Below, one piece after another: positions 35,083 to 44,037 of a stretch of DNA of 64,000 nucleotides. This DNA is from JAUIIK01 sp963709995 (GTDB taxonomy: Bacteria; Chloroflexota; Chloroflexia; Thermomicrobiales; CFX8), in assembly GCA_963709995.1 (NCBI GenBank), contig CAVPYN010000004.1, positions 62,001 to 126,000 on the forward strand, written 5' to 3'. Every line of letters starts with the position of its first letter. Within the stretch, counting starts at the first letter, position 1. The position numbers were made by a program, and so were the translations under genes. The notes under the pieces are model-generated. The model was not told the DNA's origin. It did no database searches and saw nothing but the letters and a program-made list of their open reading frames with translations.

Positions 35083-35517
35083 ATGACAAGCATTCGATTG
35101 CGCGCTTATGCGCTAACCCTCATCCTGGTGGGGCTGGTCGCTTCGCCACTGGCGGGAGCATTTGCCAACGACAGTTTTCCGATCTCGACCTATCCCATGT
35201 TCGCAACCGTGCGCTCGAGTGAAACCCACCTGTCACATGTGATGCTGGTTAGCCCCGACGGAGATGAGCGGGTCGCGCCGCCCTCCGCCATCGCCAACGA
35301 TGACGTGCTTCAGGTCCAGGAGACGGTGCTCCAGGCGCTAGATGAAGGCCCGCTTGCGACTGTAGCTCTCTGCGAACGGGTTGCGCGGCGCGTGGCGGGC
35401 TCGGGCGTCGTGTCGGTTCAGGTCGTCACCAGCACCTTTGACGCCATCCTCTATTATCAGCGCGACCGTGAACCGATCTCGCGCCAGGTTCATGCGACCT
35501 GTGAGGCGCAGCCATGA
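35083..35517 (+). CDS. secreted/membrane protein paired with HTTM protein
   Basis: 144 residues. An N-terminal hydrophobic helix (LTLILVGLVASPLAGAF) is followed by NDSFPISTYPMFA, a pattern typical of the small partner found next to HTTM genes, and a soluble domain ending in cysteine-containing HATCEAQP. The stop overlaps the next gene's ATG (ATGA), so the two are translationally coupled. A frequent gene neighbour in actinobacteria and Chloroflexota; function unknown. No strong ribosome site before the ATG. Confidence 0.7.
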   Translation: MTSIRLRAYALTLILVGLVASPLAGAFANDSFPISTYPMFATVRSSETHLSHVMLVSPDGDERVAPPSAIANDDVLQVQETVLQALDEGPLATVALCERVARRVAGSGVVSVQVVTSTFDAILYYQRDREPISRQVHATCEAQP

Positions 35518-36455
35518 CGATGTTGAGACGGCTCGACGGCTGGTGGCTGCGGCCGCTGGAAGCGCAGCCGGTGGCGTTCTTTCGGGTCGCGGTGGGGCTG
35601 TTTGCGCTCGCCTATCTAGCCGCCAATTGGGCGAGTCTCACGAGCAGCACGAGCTTCGACCCCGTTCAATTTGAGCCGATCGGGATCACGAGTATCGCCA
35701 GTGCTCCGCTGTCCTCGTGGTTGGTGCATTCGCTGCTATTCGCTGCGTTTGTGTTTGGCATCGGGTTCACACTCGGCTGGCGTTTCCGGTTCACGGGACC
35801 GCTCTTCGCCATTCTGCTGCTGTGGGTACTTAGCTACCGCAATTCCTGGGGCCAGATCTATCACACCGAGAATCTGTTGGTGCTCCAGGCAATCGTGCTG
35901 GGCTTTGCGCGTTCCGCCGATGCGCTTTCGCTCGATGCGCGCCATCGCCCGGTAAACACTCCGAACGACGCCAATTACAGATGGCCGCTGCGGCTCTGCG
36001 CCGTCCTCACCGTCCTGACCTATTTTCTCGCCGGCTGGGCCAAGCTAGAAATTTCCGGGTTGGAATGGGTCACGAGTAATGCCATGCGCAACCATATTGC
36101 CTACGACAACTTGCGCTACGACCTGATGGGCAGCTATGACGCTCCACTGGGTGTCTGGCTGATTGGCTACGGCTGGCTGTTCAAGCCACTGGCTGCGGCG
36201 ACGCTCGTCGTTGAGCTGGGCGCACCCCTCGCGTTGCTGAGCCGGCGCATTGCGTTGGTCTGGGCAGCAACGGTGTGGCTGTTCCACGTTGGCGTGCTGA
36301 TGACGATGGCCATCCTCTTTCCGTACCCGCTTGTGGGGCTCGCCTTCCTGCCGCTGTTCAACTGGGATGGCGCTCCCATCGTCACGCGGGTCCAACACCT
36401 GGCCGCCACCTTGAAACTTCGCTTTGGTGTGCTGGAGCGGTGGCGCCACGCTTGA
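35514..36455 (+). CDS. HTTM-domain membrane protein (vitamin K gamma-carboxylase-like)
   Basis: 313 residues, about eight helices. The N-terminal segment (EAQPVAFFRVAVGLFALAYL) and the HTENLLVLQAIVLGF helix, then YFLAGWAKLEISG, fit the HTTM superfamily related to the membrane part of vitamin K-dependent gamma-glutamyl carboxylase and to DoxX-like proteins. Bacterial members are thought to work with quinones or thiols, but most are uncharacterised. Translationally coupled to the upstream small protein by a 4-base ATGA overlap, which suggests a two-subunit complex in the membrane. Converges with the LuxR fragment. Confidence 0.85.
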   Translation: MTMLRRLDGWWLRPLEAQPVAFFRVAVGLFALAYLAANWASLTSSTSFDPVQFEPIGITSIASAPLSSWLVHSLLFAAFVFGIGFTLGWRFRFTGPLFAILLLWVLSYRNSWGQIYHTENLLVLQAIVLGFARSADALSLDARHRPVNTPNDANYRWPLRLCAVLTVLTYFLAGWAKLEISGLEWVTSNAMRNHIAYDNLRYDLMGSYDAPLGVWLIGYGWLFKPLAAATLVVELGAPLALLSRRIALVWAATVWLFHVGVLMTMAILFPYPLVGLAFLPLFNWDGAPIVTRVQHLAATLKLRFGVLERWRHA

Positions 36456-36525
36456 TGCGTCGCGGCGCTGCGGGTGGGGCGCACGTGATGACGTCCGCCG
36501 ATTAGAGGTTGCCTTCCATCCGGTG

Positions 36526-36792
36526 CTAGATAAGTTCCCGCTCGACGGCGATCCGGCTCGCTGCCGTCCGGTTGGCGGCGTTGAGTTTGCCGAGGAGGTT
36601 TGAGACGTGGGCCATGACGGTGCGGGGACTGATGTACAGCTGCTCGGCGATCTCTGCGTCAGTCAATCCCTCGCTCACCAGCCGCAGCACCTCGACCTCG
36701 CGCTGGGTGAGTCCGGCTGGAAGGGACATCCCTTCGCGAGACGTGGGTGCAGAAACTTCATCGATCCGTTTCAGTAGCTGCAGCGACCACAT
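36526..36792 (-). pseudogene. orphan LuxR-type HTH fragment
   Basis: About 88 residues from ATG 36792, of which the last 65 are a complete LuxR HTH: LTQREVEVLRLVSEGLTD, then AEQLYISPRTVMAHVSNLL. No receiver, AAA or sensor domain precedes it; upstream in frame the sequence overlaps the end of the serine-hydrolase-like gene in another frame. It most likely is the tail left when an AAA-LuxR gene (two relatives lie at 24.9 and 28.6 kb) was replaced. A small stand-alone HTH regulator is possible but no good ribosome site is seen. Confidence 0.6.
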
Positions 36793-37939
36793 TGCGCACG
36801 AGATCCCTGAGTGGCTGTGCCTGGGGACTGTCCCGAGCAGGTGGAATATCGGCGACAAGTGTGGTGTTGGTCCACGCGACGATCGTGAGATTATTCTCTG
36901 GTACGTGAACCAGCCAGGCATCATACGTCGTGGCGCTCGGATTACCCCAGGCTGTTGCACCAAATGTCTGCTGACTATACACCCAGAGCCCGATTCCATA
37001 CGGCGTAGTAAGACGACTCACCGACATCATCTCCTCCAGCGATTCCGCTTCGAGTAGTTCACCGGTGAACAATGCGTCACTGAAGCGGAGTAGATCGCTG
37101 GCCGTCGAAACCATGGCGCCTGACGTCCAAAACGCCGTGTTCCAGGCAGTTTGAGACGCTTCGTCCACGGCTTCATTGGATCCGTCTGCGTTGAAATCAA
37201 TATAGGCGACGGTCATACCGTCAATGATTTCTTCGTCGCCTGCAACAAAGGTGTCATTGAGATTCAGTGGATCGAGAATACGCTCATGCAACTCAGCAAC
37301 AAAAGTCGACTCAGTTGCGAGTTCAATAATGTGCCCGAGAAGATAGTAGTTCAGCGTTGAATATCTGAACCTGGCGCCGGGCGCAAACAACGGATCTTGG
37401 GCGCTGGCAATGTCAAGGATCTCGTCACGGGTCCAGGTCCGCGTCGGGTCATCGATGATCCCCTGGACGAACTCATCATCAAATAGCGTTGCGATGCCAC
37501 TTTCATGACGCAAGAGTTGTTCGATCGTGATGGTGCCGCTATTCTCAATCTCAGGAACGTAGGCGTCAAGCGTTTGCTCAAGATCGAGGACCCCCTCCTC
37601 CACGAGTTGCATGGTCAACGTGGCTACAAACATCACTGTAATTGCGCCGATCTGAAACCGATCGTCAGTTTTCATTGATTTCGTGCGATCCGGATCGATG
37701 AAACCTCGTGATTCCATCCATGGTTCACTGTCTCCAGTCTGTGCCGCAAGCACAACGCCAGCTGGTGCGTATGGCTCATGCCATTTGTCAAATGCCTGCC
37801 GGAGATCTTCGACTGAAATGCTCGCTGTCGGTACGGATGTTTCTGTGGGCGAATCAGATCCGGTACTACAAGCGCCAGCTACTGTGCCTGAGATTAGGAG
37901 TGCCAGTAATATAGAAACGAGAGCCTGCGGCTTCGTCAT
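36758..37939 (-). CDS. beta-lactamase/serine hydrolase-like lipoprotein, catalytic motif lost
   Basis: 393 residues. A signal peptide ending SGTVAGAC suggests lipidation at C24. The class C beta-lactamase/DD-peptidase fold is clear: RFQIGAITVMFVATLTMQLV, LLRHESGIATL, RFRYSTLNYYLLGHIIE and SGAMVSTASDLLRFSDAL. The S-x-x-K catalytic pair is replaced by A99-x-x-V102 in GAITVMF. In the second motif the family Y-x-N has become Y193-S-T, and the third K/H-T-G motif is not recognisable. The protein is full length and in frame, so it is probably a non-catalytic binding or structural protein rather than a pseudogene. The 3' end overlaps the LuxR fragment by 35 bases. Confidence 0.8.
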   Translation of the reverse strand: MTKPQALVSILLALLISGTVAGACSTGSDSPTETSVPTASISVEDLRQAFDKWHEPYAPAGVVLAAQTGDSEPWMESRGFIDPDRTKSMKTDDRFQIGAITVMFVATLTMQLVEEGVLDLEQTLDAYVPEIENSGTITIEQLLRHESGIATLFDDEFVQGIIDDPTRTWTRDEILDIASAQDPLFAPGARFRYSTLNYYLLGHIIELATESTFVAELHERILDPLNLNDTFVAGDEEIIDGMTVAYIDFNADGSNEAVDEASQTAWNTAFWTSGAMVSTASDLLRFSDALFTGELLEAESLEEMMSVSRLTTPYGIGLWVYSQQTFGATAWGNPSATTYDAWLVHVPENNLTIVAWTNTTLVADIPPARDSPQAQPLRDLVRNVVAAATETDR

Positions 37940-38461
37940 TGATCACCTTTTCGTCGTTCATAATGGCTCGCAGCGTTGAGTTCCAATCATACGGGCGATG
38001 AGGATCTTATACATCCGTAGAAATACGGGATTCTGCATACCTAGTGGTGTGGCCTCATGGGAGTTGAGATGGACTTCAAGATGTTCATATGGGCACTATG
38101 GCTTCGACGCCGCTGAGTTCGGACGTCTCCCACGTCACAGATCGTGGAAGCCAGCAATGGCAAGACTCTCGCTCAATGGGGATAGAAGATACGGACACGG
38201 ACGAGTTCGAGTAACCTGCCGTGACCGCGTCCGTCGATCATCGGATGCGGGACACGATCGGCCTCGGTCTCGTCGGATCGTTTGTTGATGAGGACAGTGT
38301 AGTAGGGTAATCGAGCGCGAATCAGCGCACACGCTCATGTAACTTCTGTATACTCGATGATCTACACCCGCCTACCTGGGAGATGGTGAATGATCGACTA
38401 ACAACCAGACGAAGCTCGCGCGTTGGCCGTCAGGTCCAGCGTCACTTGCCAAGAGGTTGTT
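37940..38461. other. intergenic, divergent promoters
   Basis: 522 bases between the serine-hydrolase-like gene and the ABC-F gene. A three-codon open frame (ATG 38390, then Ile-Asp-stop) behind GGGAG lies about 70 bases before the ABC-F start, which could be a regulatory leader but is too short to support. No other gene or repeat seen. Confidence 0.4.
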
Positions 38462-40165
38462 ATGTTGCTCAATGTTTCCCAGATTTCCTATTCATTTGGT
38501 CCAATCCAGGTTCTCGATGAGATCTCTTTTCACCTGAATCCAGGGGAGCGAGCGGGGCTCGTTGGCGCGAACGGCAGCGGCAAGACAACCCTGCTCAGAC
38601 TCATCGCTGGCGATCTGGAGCTCCAGACCGGAACCGTGTCTATCGCGCACAGCGCTATCGCTGGCTACCTTCCCCAGCGGGCGCCGGCCGTTGATCCCGG
38701 CACGACGATCGATGATCTGATCTATCAATCGCTTGGCGATCTCGAACAGATCCAGGCACGGCTACGAGACTTGGAAACGGCGATGGCCGATCCCGACGCC
38801 GACTTCGACGCGATCACTGCTGAATATGCTGACCTGAGCGAGCGTTTCGAGGCGCGCGGGGGCTACGATCTCGATCATCGCATCGAAATCGTCCTGGCCG
38901 GGTTGGGACTGGCTGGTTTCAATCGGGATCGGGAGTTTCAGACCCTCTCCGGCGGCGAGGCGATGCGGATCATGCTCTCGATCCTGCTGCTCCAAGCCCC
39001 GGATATGTTGCTGCTCGATGAGCCGACGAACCACCTGGACTTCGCCAGCATCGAGTGGCTGGGCGATTACCTGGCCGGGTATCGAGGCGGCATCCTGGCA
39101 GTCTCCCACGACCGGCATTTTCTCAACCGCACTGTCAATAGCATCCTCGCCATCGACGAGCACGATCATCACCTGCGTCCTTACACTGGCAACTACGACG
39201 ACTACCGGGCAGTGCGCGAACGAGAGATCGCCGACTACGAGGCGGCCTACGCTGCCCAGCAGGCTGAGATCAACGAACTCCGCCGTGCGATCAATGCAAC
39301 TCGCTCCAGTCTCGACCGCAAGCCACCGCCCCGGCGCGACCCCGACAAGAGCATCTACAACGCACAAGCCCAACGAGCCGAGACAACCGCTGGCAAGACG
39401 ATCGGCTGGATGCGTGAGCGGCTGCGACGAATCGAAGCTGATCCGCTACCCCGTCCTCCGGAACGTATCGAAATCAGCACCAATCTCGGTGAGGAAACGC
39501 TGCAATCGACAGAGATTGTACGGCTGCGCGATGTCTCGAAAGCATATGACGACAACGTCGTTCTCTCCGGTGTCGATTTCACTCTGCGCCGGGGAGAAAC
39601 GGTCGTCATCATCGGCCCGAATGGCGCAGGCAAGACGACGTTGCTCGATATCATCTGCGGGAGGCTGTTGCCGGATTGTGGTGAAGTGGTAACTGCTCCT
39701 ACGGCCAGCATCGCCTATCTCGATCAGCACGCGCGCCTGATTGATGAGGACCAGACCGTTCTCAGCGTCTATCGCGAAGGGCTTGTCGAGTACGAGCATC
39801 ATCTGATCAGCGATCTCCTCCGGCACGGCCTGTTTCAATTCGATGACCTGGGCAAGAAGGTTCGAGAACTGAGCATGGGGCAGCGACGCAAGCTCCAGAT
39901 CGCCAGGATGATTGCTGGGGGATACAACCTGCTGGTCATCGACGAACCGACGAATCACCTCAGCCTGGATGTGCTCGAGGAGTTCGAACGCGCATTGCGA
40001 GCCTACCCGGGTCCGGTGATCGCTGTCTCCCACGATCGTTGGTTCATCGAGCACTCCGGAGGGAGAGTCTGGGAGCTGCGAGAGGGACTACTGATCGAGC
40101 ACCACGATGAACCGGCCAGAGTGCTTGCACAACTCCAGCAGCCAAATGAGCCCGCCGGAGTCTGA
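38462..40165 (+). CDS. ABC-F family ATPase (ribosome-associated)
   Basis: 567 residues with two ATPase domains on one chain and no membrane segment. Walker A: VGANGSGKTTLLRL (N-terminal) and IGPNGAGKTTLLDI (C-terminal). Signatures: LSGGEAMRIML and LSMGQRRKLQIARM. Walker B: MLLLDEPTNHLDF and LLVIDEPTNHLSLDVLEEF. The inter-domain linker (about 255-340) is helical and basic, the part that reaches into the ribosome E site. Such proteins either help translation (EttA/Uup type) or protect the ribosome from antibiotics; motifs alone do not decide. ATG at 38462 with AGAGG upstream is preferred to the in-frame start at 38423. Confidence 0.9.
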   Translation: MLLNVSQISYSFGPIQVLDEISFHLNPGERAGLVGANGSGKTTLLRLIAGDLELQTGTVSIAHSAIAGYLPQRAPAVDPGTTIDDLIYQSLGDLEQIQARLRDLETAMADPDADFDAITAEYADLSERFEARGGYDLDHRIEIVLAGLGLAGFNRDREFQTLSGGEAMRIMLSILLLQAPDMLLLDEPTNHLDFASIEWLGDYLAGYRGGILAVSHDRHFLNRTVNSILAIDEHDHHLRPYTGNYDDYRAVREREIADYEAAYAAQQAEINELRRAINATRSSLDRKPPPRRDPDKSIYNAQAQRAETTAGKTIGWMRERLRRIEADPLPRPPERIEISTNLGEETLQSTEIVRLRDVSKAYDDNVVLSGVDFTLRRGETVVIIGPNGAGKTTLLDIICGRLLPDCGEVVTAPTASIAYLDQHARLIDEDQTVLSVYREGLVEYEHHLISDLLRHGLFQFDDLGKKVRELSMGQRRKLQIARMIAGGYNLLVIDEPTNHLSLDVLEEFERALRAYPGPVIAVSHDRWFIEHSGGRVWELREGLLIEHHDEPARVLAQLQQPNEPAGV

Positions 40166-40261
40166 TAGATTGGCGCACTCCCGGCTCGGTTGCTGGGTCG
40201 TGTAAGTCCTATCCAAAATGCAGAGTTAAAGGCGGCATGTTGAAATGACGACAGCCCTCGA

Positions 40262-40337
40262 TGTAGGGGCGAACCTCGTGTTCGACCGCGTACGCAAGCG
40301 GCTATGAAGTCGGGCGAAGATGAACGTCGTCCCTACG
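40262..40337. repeat. imperfect inverted repeat around GTAGGGGCGA / TCGTCCCTAC
   Basis: GTAGGGGCGAACCTCGTGTTCG on one side and GATGAACGTCGTCCCTAC on the other form an imperfect hairpin of about 75 bases between the convergent ABC-F and ArsB/NhaD genes. The GTAGGGGCGAAC head resembles dispersed intergenic elements common in several bacterial phyla. Transcription end or mobile relic are both possible. Confidence 0.4.
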
Positions 40338-40389
40338 AGGTGACGCAATGAGTTATCCGTGAAGCCAGGCATTCGGCAATCCGGCGCCG

Positions 40390-41709
40390 TTAGGTCAGGA
40401 AGACCAGGTAGACGTAGATCGTAGAAACGACGAGCGTCAGCAGGGTGATCGGCATGCCTTCTTTGGTGAATTCCATGAAACTTATCGGTTGTCCGTGACG
40501 CTCCGATAGCCCGGCGCCAACGACATTGGCCGATGCGCCAACAAGCGTTCCGTTGCCTCCGAGGTCAGCTCCCAGCGCGAGCGACCACCAGAGCGGCAGC
40601 ATCTCGGGGCTTGTCGCGAACTCATCAAGCGGCATATCGGCAAGCTCGGGAAACAGCGCCCTGCCAACCGCGAGACTCAATGGGATCAGCGTCGTCACTG
40701 CCGGAATGTTGTCAACGACCATCGAAAGGATCGCCGCGAGCCAGAGCAGAGCAAGAATCGTCAATGTCGGATCGCCACCAGTGAGTTCGACGACTTCCAC
40801 GGCGATCCTATCGAGCAATCCGACATGTTCGATGCCACCGACCAGCACGAACAGGCCGGCAAAAAAGAAGATCGTTGGCCATTCCACTTCGTTGACCACA
40901 TGATGGATGTCGATCCGGCTAATCAACAGCAAGACGGCGGCACCAGCAAGTGCGACTGTCGCGGCTTCGAGATGCAGCGCGCCGTGGAGGAGAAAACCAA
41001 TCATCGTAAATGCCAGCACGATTGCAGATTTCCGCAGCAGTGGGTAGTCCGTAATCCGTTCGGTCGCGGCTGACGCGATGACCTGCGAGCGTAGGTCTTC
41101 GCTCGGGTTGGGGATGCTGCGAAACCTCAGAGCCCAGATCGCGATGACCAGAGCGAGATTGATCAGCACGATTGGCGTCATGTTAATCGCGAAGTCAAGG
41201 AAGGTCAGGCCGGTGGCGCTTCCAATCAGAATGTTCGGTGGATCACCGATCAGCGTTGCCGCGCCACCGATGTTGCTGGCAATGATCTGGGTGATCAGGA
41301 ATGGTTTTACCGGTATTCCGAGTAGATCCGCGAGCGCGATCGTCACCGGAACGATCAGCAGAATAGTCGTGACATTATCGAGAAACGCCGAGGCGACCGC
41401 TGTGATCAACGACAACATGACCATCATCGGGACGATGCGGCCGCCGGTCCATTTCGCGACCTGAAAACCGATATGCTCGAAGACCCCGGTGCGCCGGACG
41501 ATCGCGACCAGCACCATCATCCCGATCAACAGACCGAGCGTGTTGAAATCGATCGATTCGATGGCGATTTCCTGGTCGATGACCCCGGAGAGGACCATGG
41601 CCAGCGCACCGATGAGGGCGACCTTGGTGCGGTCGAATTTCTCGGTGACGATGACTGCATAGGTAGCCACGAATATGATCGTGGCCAGCGTCATATCACT
41701 GATTGGCAT
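40390..41709 (-). CDS. ArsB/NhaD-family transporter
   Basis: 439 residues, about eleven to twelve helices, in the ion transporter superfamily. Diagnostic motifs are FLDNVTTILLIVPVTIAL after helix 3 and ASNIGGAATLIGDPPNIL after helix 5, with the mirrored LSMVVDNIPAVTTLIPLSLA and GGNGTLVGASANVVGAG in the second half. Family members export arsenite or exchange Na+ for H+, or are close relatives of SLC13 (citrate-type) carriers. No arsenic genes are nearby, so the substrate is open. No strong ribosome site upstream of ATG 41709. Confidence 0.9.
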   Translation of the reverse strand: MPISDMTLATIIFVATYAVIVTEKFDRTKVALIGALAMVLSGVIDQEIAIESIDFNTLGLLIGMMVLVAIVRRTGVFEHIGFQVAKWTGGRIVPMMVMLSLITAVASAFLDNVTTILLIVPVTIALADLLGIPVKPFLITQIIASNIGGAATLIGDPPNILIGSATGLTFLDFAINMTPIVLINLALVIAIWALRFRSIPNPSEDLRSQVIASAATERITDYPLLRKSAIVLAFTMIGFLLHGALHLEAATVALAGAAVLLLISRIDIHHVVNEVEWPTIFFFAGLFVLVGGIEHVGLLDRIAVEVVELTGGDPTLTILALLWLAAILSMVVDNIPAVTTLIPLSLAVGRALFPELADMPLDEFATSPEMLPLWWSLALGADLGGNGTLVGASANVVGAGLSERHGQPISFMEFTKEGMPITLLTLVVSTIYVYLVFLT

Positions 41710-41913
41710 GGGTCAATACCCTCTGTCCCCCGATTGCTTCCCCAGAAATCCCCAACCCCAGAGGATTCTCAACCCAATTGACTGGTGTGTCCAGTTTGCC
41801 AGTGATCGATCTTCGTCACTCGCACTTTGAAGTATAACGAAAGGGTTTGACTGGAAGTTTTGAGCGGGGACGGGAACGCCTGGCGGCGAACGATGGCTGG
41901 CGTCCCGGAGAGA

Positions 41914-44037
41914 CTAACTGCTCTCGATCCAGATGGGCGTTAGGCCCGGTACGCCCTGCCGGTCAAGTTGTATGACGCGAGTGCTTGCATTCTGAGCCCG
42001 GGCCAGGTCCACGGTAGATGGATGACAGGTGAAGACCAACACCTGATGGGTGGCGGCAAGACCGGTCAGCGCACGCATCGCCTCGGCTGCCCGGTCCGGA
42101 TCGAAGTTCACAAACACGTCGTCGATAAGCACCGGCAGCGCCTTGATCCGCGTTCCAAACTCGCGAATCAGCCCGATGCGCAGCGCTAGATAGGCCTGCT
42201 CACGCGTTCCACGGCTCATTTCAGCGACGGATACGTGCTTGCCATCCCGCCCGATCGCGACGATATCCTCGTGATTTCCGGCCATAACCAGGCGGTGGTA
42301 CGCGCCCAGGGTCATCGCGTCGAAAGCATCGCTTGCTTCCCGGAGCACCGCCGGTTGCCGTTCGTCTTCATAGATGCGCTGGGCCTCGCGCAGGAGCGAT
42401 CCGGCGACGACATTCACCGCCCACTCGCGCGCGTGTTCCCGCAAGCGGGTCAGCAGCACCTCTTTGCGGGTCATAAGTTCGGCGTTCAATGTATCTGTTT
42501 CAAGCTGTTGGAGCCGTTCATCGAGCCTGCCACGCTCAACGAGCAACTCGTCACGTTGTCGCTCGAATGCGTCGCGAGTCTTGGATGGGTGAGCGGAGCT
42601 CTCCCCCTGCAAATCAAGCTGTGACGCAAACAGCGCCCATTCTGACGTGGCCTCGTTTAACTCCCGGGTTGCGCTTTCCAGATCGTTGTCTGCTCGTTCC
42701 ATCTGGAGCCGGTGATCTGCCAGGAGGCGTTGGAGCCGGTCGATCTCAGGCCGCGAGGCTTCAGCACTTTCGATCATCGCGAGCGCGCGTTCCAGCCGGT
42801 CAATTTCCAGATCGACAACATCAGGATCGATGCCGATCACCTGCGCGGCGCGGATGAAACGACCCACCTCCTCGCGATGGGTGCGTTCGAGCTGCAACCA
42901 GGCCCGCCGCTGGGATGTGTTGGCGCGAGTATGTGTGAGCGCCACGAGAATCAGCGTTATCGCGCCAAGAATCGCTGATGCAATTCCTGCCACAATAATT
43001 ACTGGCTGCCCGATGAATGCCCCCACCAACACCTGAAGCATTGCGCCGAAAATCAGGATTGCCAGCAGCACCGGCGCGCGCGGAATGCTCGAGCGGTTCA
43101 CGGACTGCTGGTAGACCTCGATCATCCTGCGGGTTGCCTGGAGCCTCGCCCAGGTTTCGCGCAGTTCGTCGATCTGGAGACGCAGCGTGTGTGAGTCCAT
43201 CGCTGGCAATGGATTCTCGCTGGTTCGAGCTTGCAGTCTTCCTACGGCTGAAGCCGTCTGTTCGAAGCAAGCTCGTGCTTCATCAAAGGCATCGAGCGCG
43301 GCGATGTGCGCTCGATGCCCTGTCATCAGGCGATGATCACACGCATCGATCGTGTCAAGCGAATGCTCGATTGATCGCAGGTCGTCCGCGATCCGATCTC
43401 TCCGGTCACACAGCTGGTAGTACCCTTCGAGCAACGCCCGCGTTTGAGCCAGTTCCCGATCGATCTCTTCGAGTTCGCGGAATATCTGAGCGACTGGTTG
43501 CACACGCCCACGCGGGAGGAAGATCTCGCTGGCCTCTCGCTGGAACCGGATGGCCGTCTCCGGGAGTTTTTCCGCGCCGAGTCCAGCCGCGTAAATCCGG
43601 CCGCTGATGGCATCAGCCGGTAACGACTCGATCGACTGCAATTCATCGATACCGAACGCGAAGATGGTTTGAAAGATGCCGGAGGTAACATTCCCGAGCA
43701 TCTCATTGAGCGTCATGTCATCGCCTGCTTCGCCATCCGCGAACATGACCCGTGCAGCCCCGCGCTGCTCATCACTGTGGCGCTCGACGATGATGCGTTC
43801 GCCATCACGGTTACGCAACACCAGCCGGCCGCCGTGACGCGCCCCGGACAGCGCCGGAATCCATTCGCTTGAGCCTCTCCGGGGAAAGCCGAAGAGCATC
43901 GTCCGGATGAACGCGTGCAACGTGCTTTTGCCCGCCTCATTTGGTCCGTGAATGACCGTCAGCCCACGGGAGAATGGTCCGAACACCTCGCGATCGAAGC
44001 GGCCAAAACCATCAATCTCAATGCTGTCGATTCTCAT
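41914..44037 (-). CDS. YhaN/SbcC-like AAA ATPase (DNA repair)
   Basis: 707 residues. Walker A GPNEAGKSTL (31-40) follows IEIDGFGRFDREVFGPFSRG. A long coiled-coil region (about 170-580) contains a hydrophobic hairpin of two segments (APVLLAILIFGAMLQVLVGA and IIVAGIASAILGAITLIL), also seen in Bacillus YhaN. The C-terminal signature MSRGTREQAYLALRIGL and Walker B LPVLIDDVFVNFD complete the ATPase. Partner of the metallo-exonuclease encoded upstream, with a 4-base overlap. The pair forms an SbcCD-like nuclease acting on DNA ends or hairpins. Shorter than the 950-1000 residues usual for YhaN, mainly through a shorter coiled coil. Confidence 0.9.
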   Translation of the reverse strand: MRIDSIEIDGFGRFDREVFGPFSRGLTVIHGPNEAGKSTLHAFIRTMLFGFPRRGSSEWIPALSGARHGGRLVLRNRDGERIIVERHSDEQRGAARVMFADGEAGDDMTLNEMLGNVTSGIFQTIFAFGIDELQSIESLPADAISGRIYAAGLGAEKLPETAIRFQREASEIFLPRGRVQPVAQIFRELEEIDRELAQTRALLEGYYQLCDRRDRIADDLRSIEHSLDTIDACDHRLMTGHRAHIAALDAFDEARACFEQTASAVGRLQARTSENPLPAMDSHTLRLQIDELRETWARLQATRRMIEVYQQSVNRSSIPRAPVLLAILIFGAMLQVLVGAFIGQPVIIVAGIASAILGAITLILVALTHTRANTSQRRAWLQLERTHREEVGRFIRAAQVIGIDPDVVDLEIDRLERALAMIESAEASRPEIDRLQRLLADHRLQMERADNDLESATRELNEATSEWALFASQLDLQGESSAHPSKTRDAFERQRDELLVERGRLDERLQQLETDTLNAELMTRKEVLLTRLREHAREWAVNVVAGSLLREAQRIYEDERQPAVLREASDAFDAMTLGAYHRLVMAGNHEDIVAIGRDGKHVSVAEMSRGTREQAYLALRIGLIREFGTRIKALPVLIDDVFVNFDPDRAAEAMRALTGLAATHQVLVFTCHPSTVDLARAQNASTRVIQLDRQGVPGLTPIWIESS

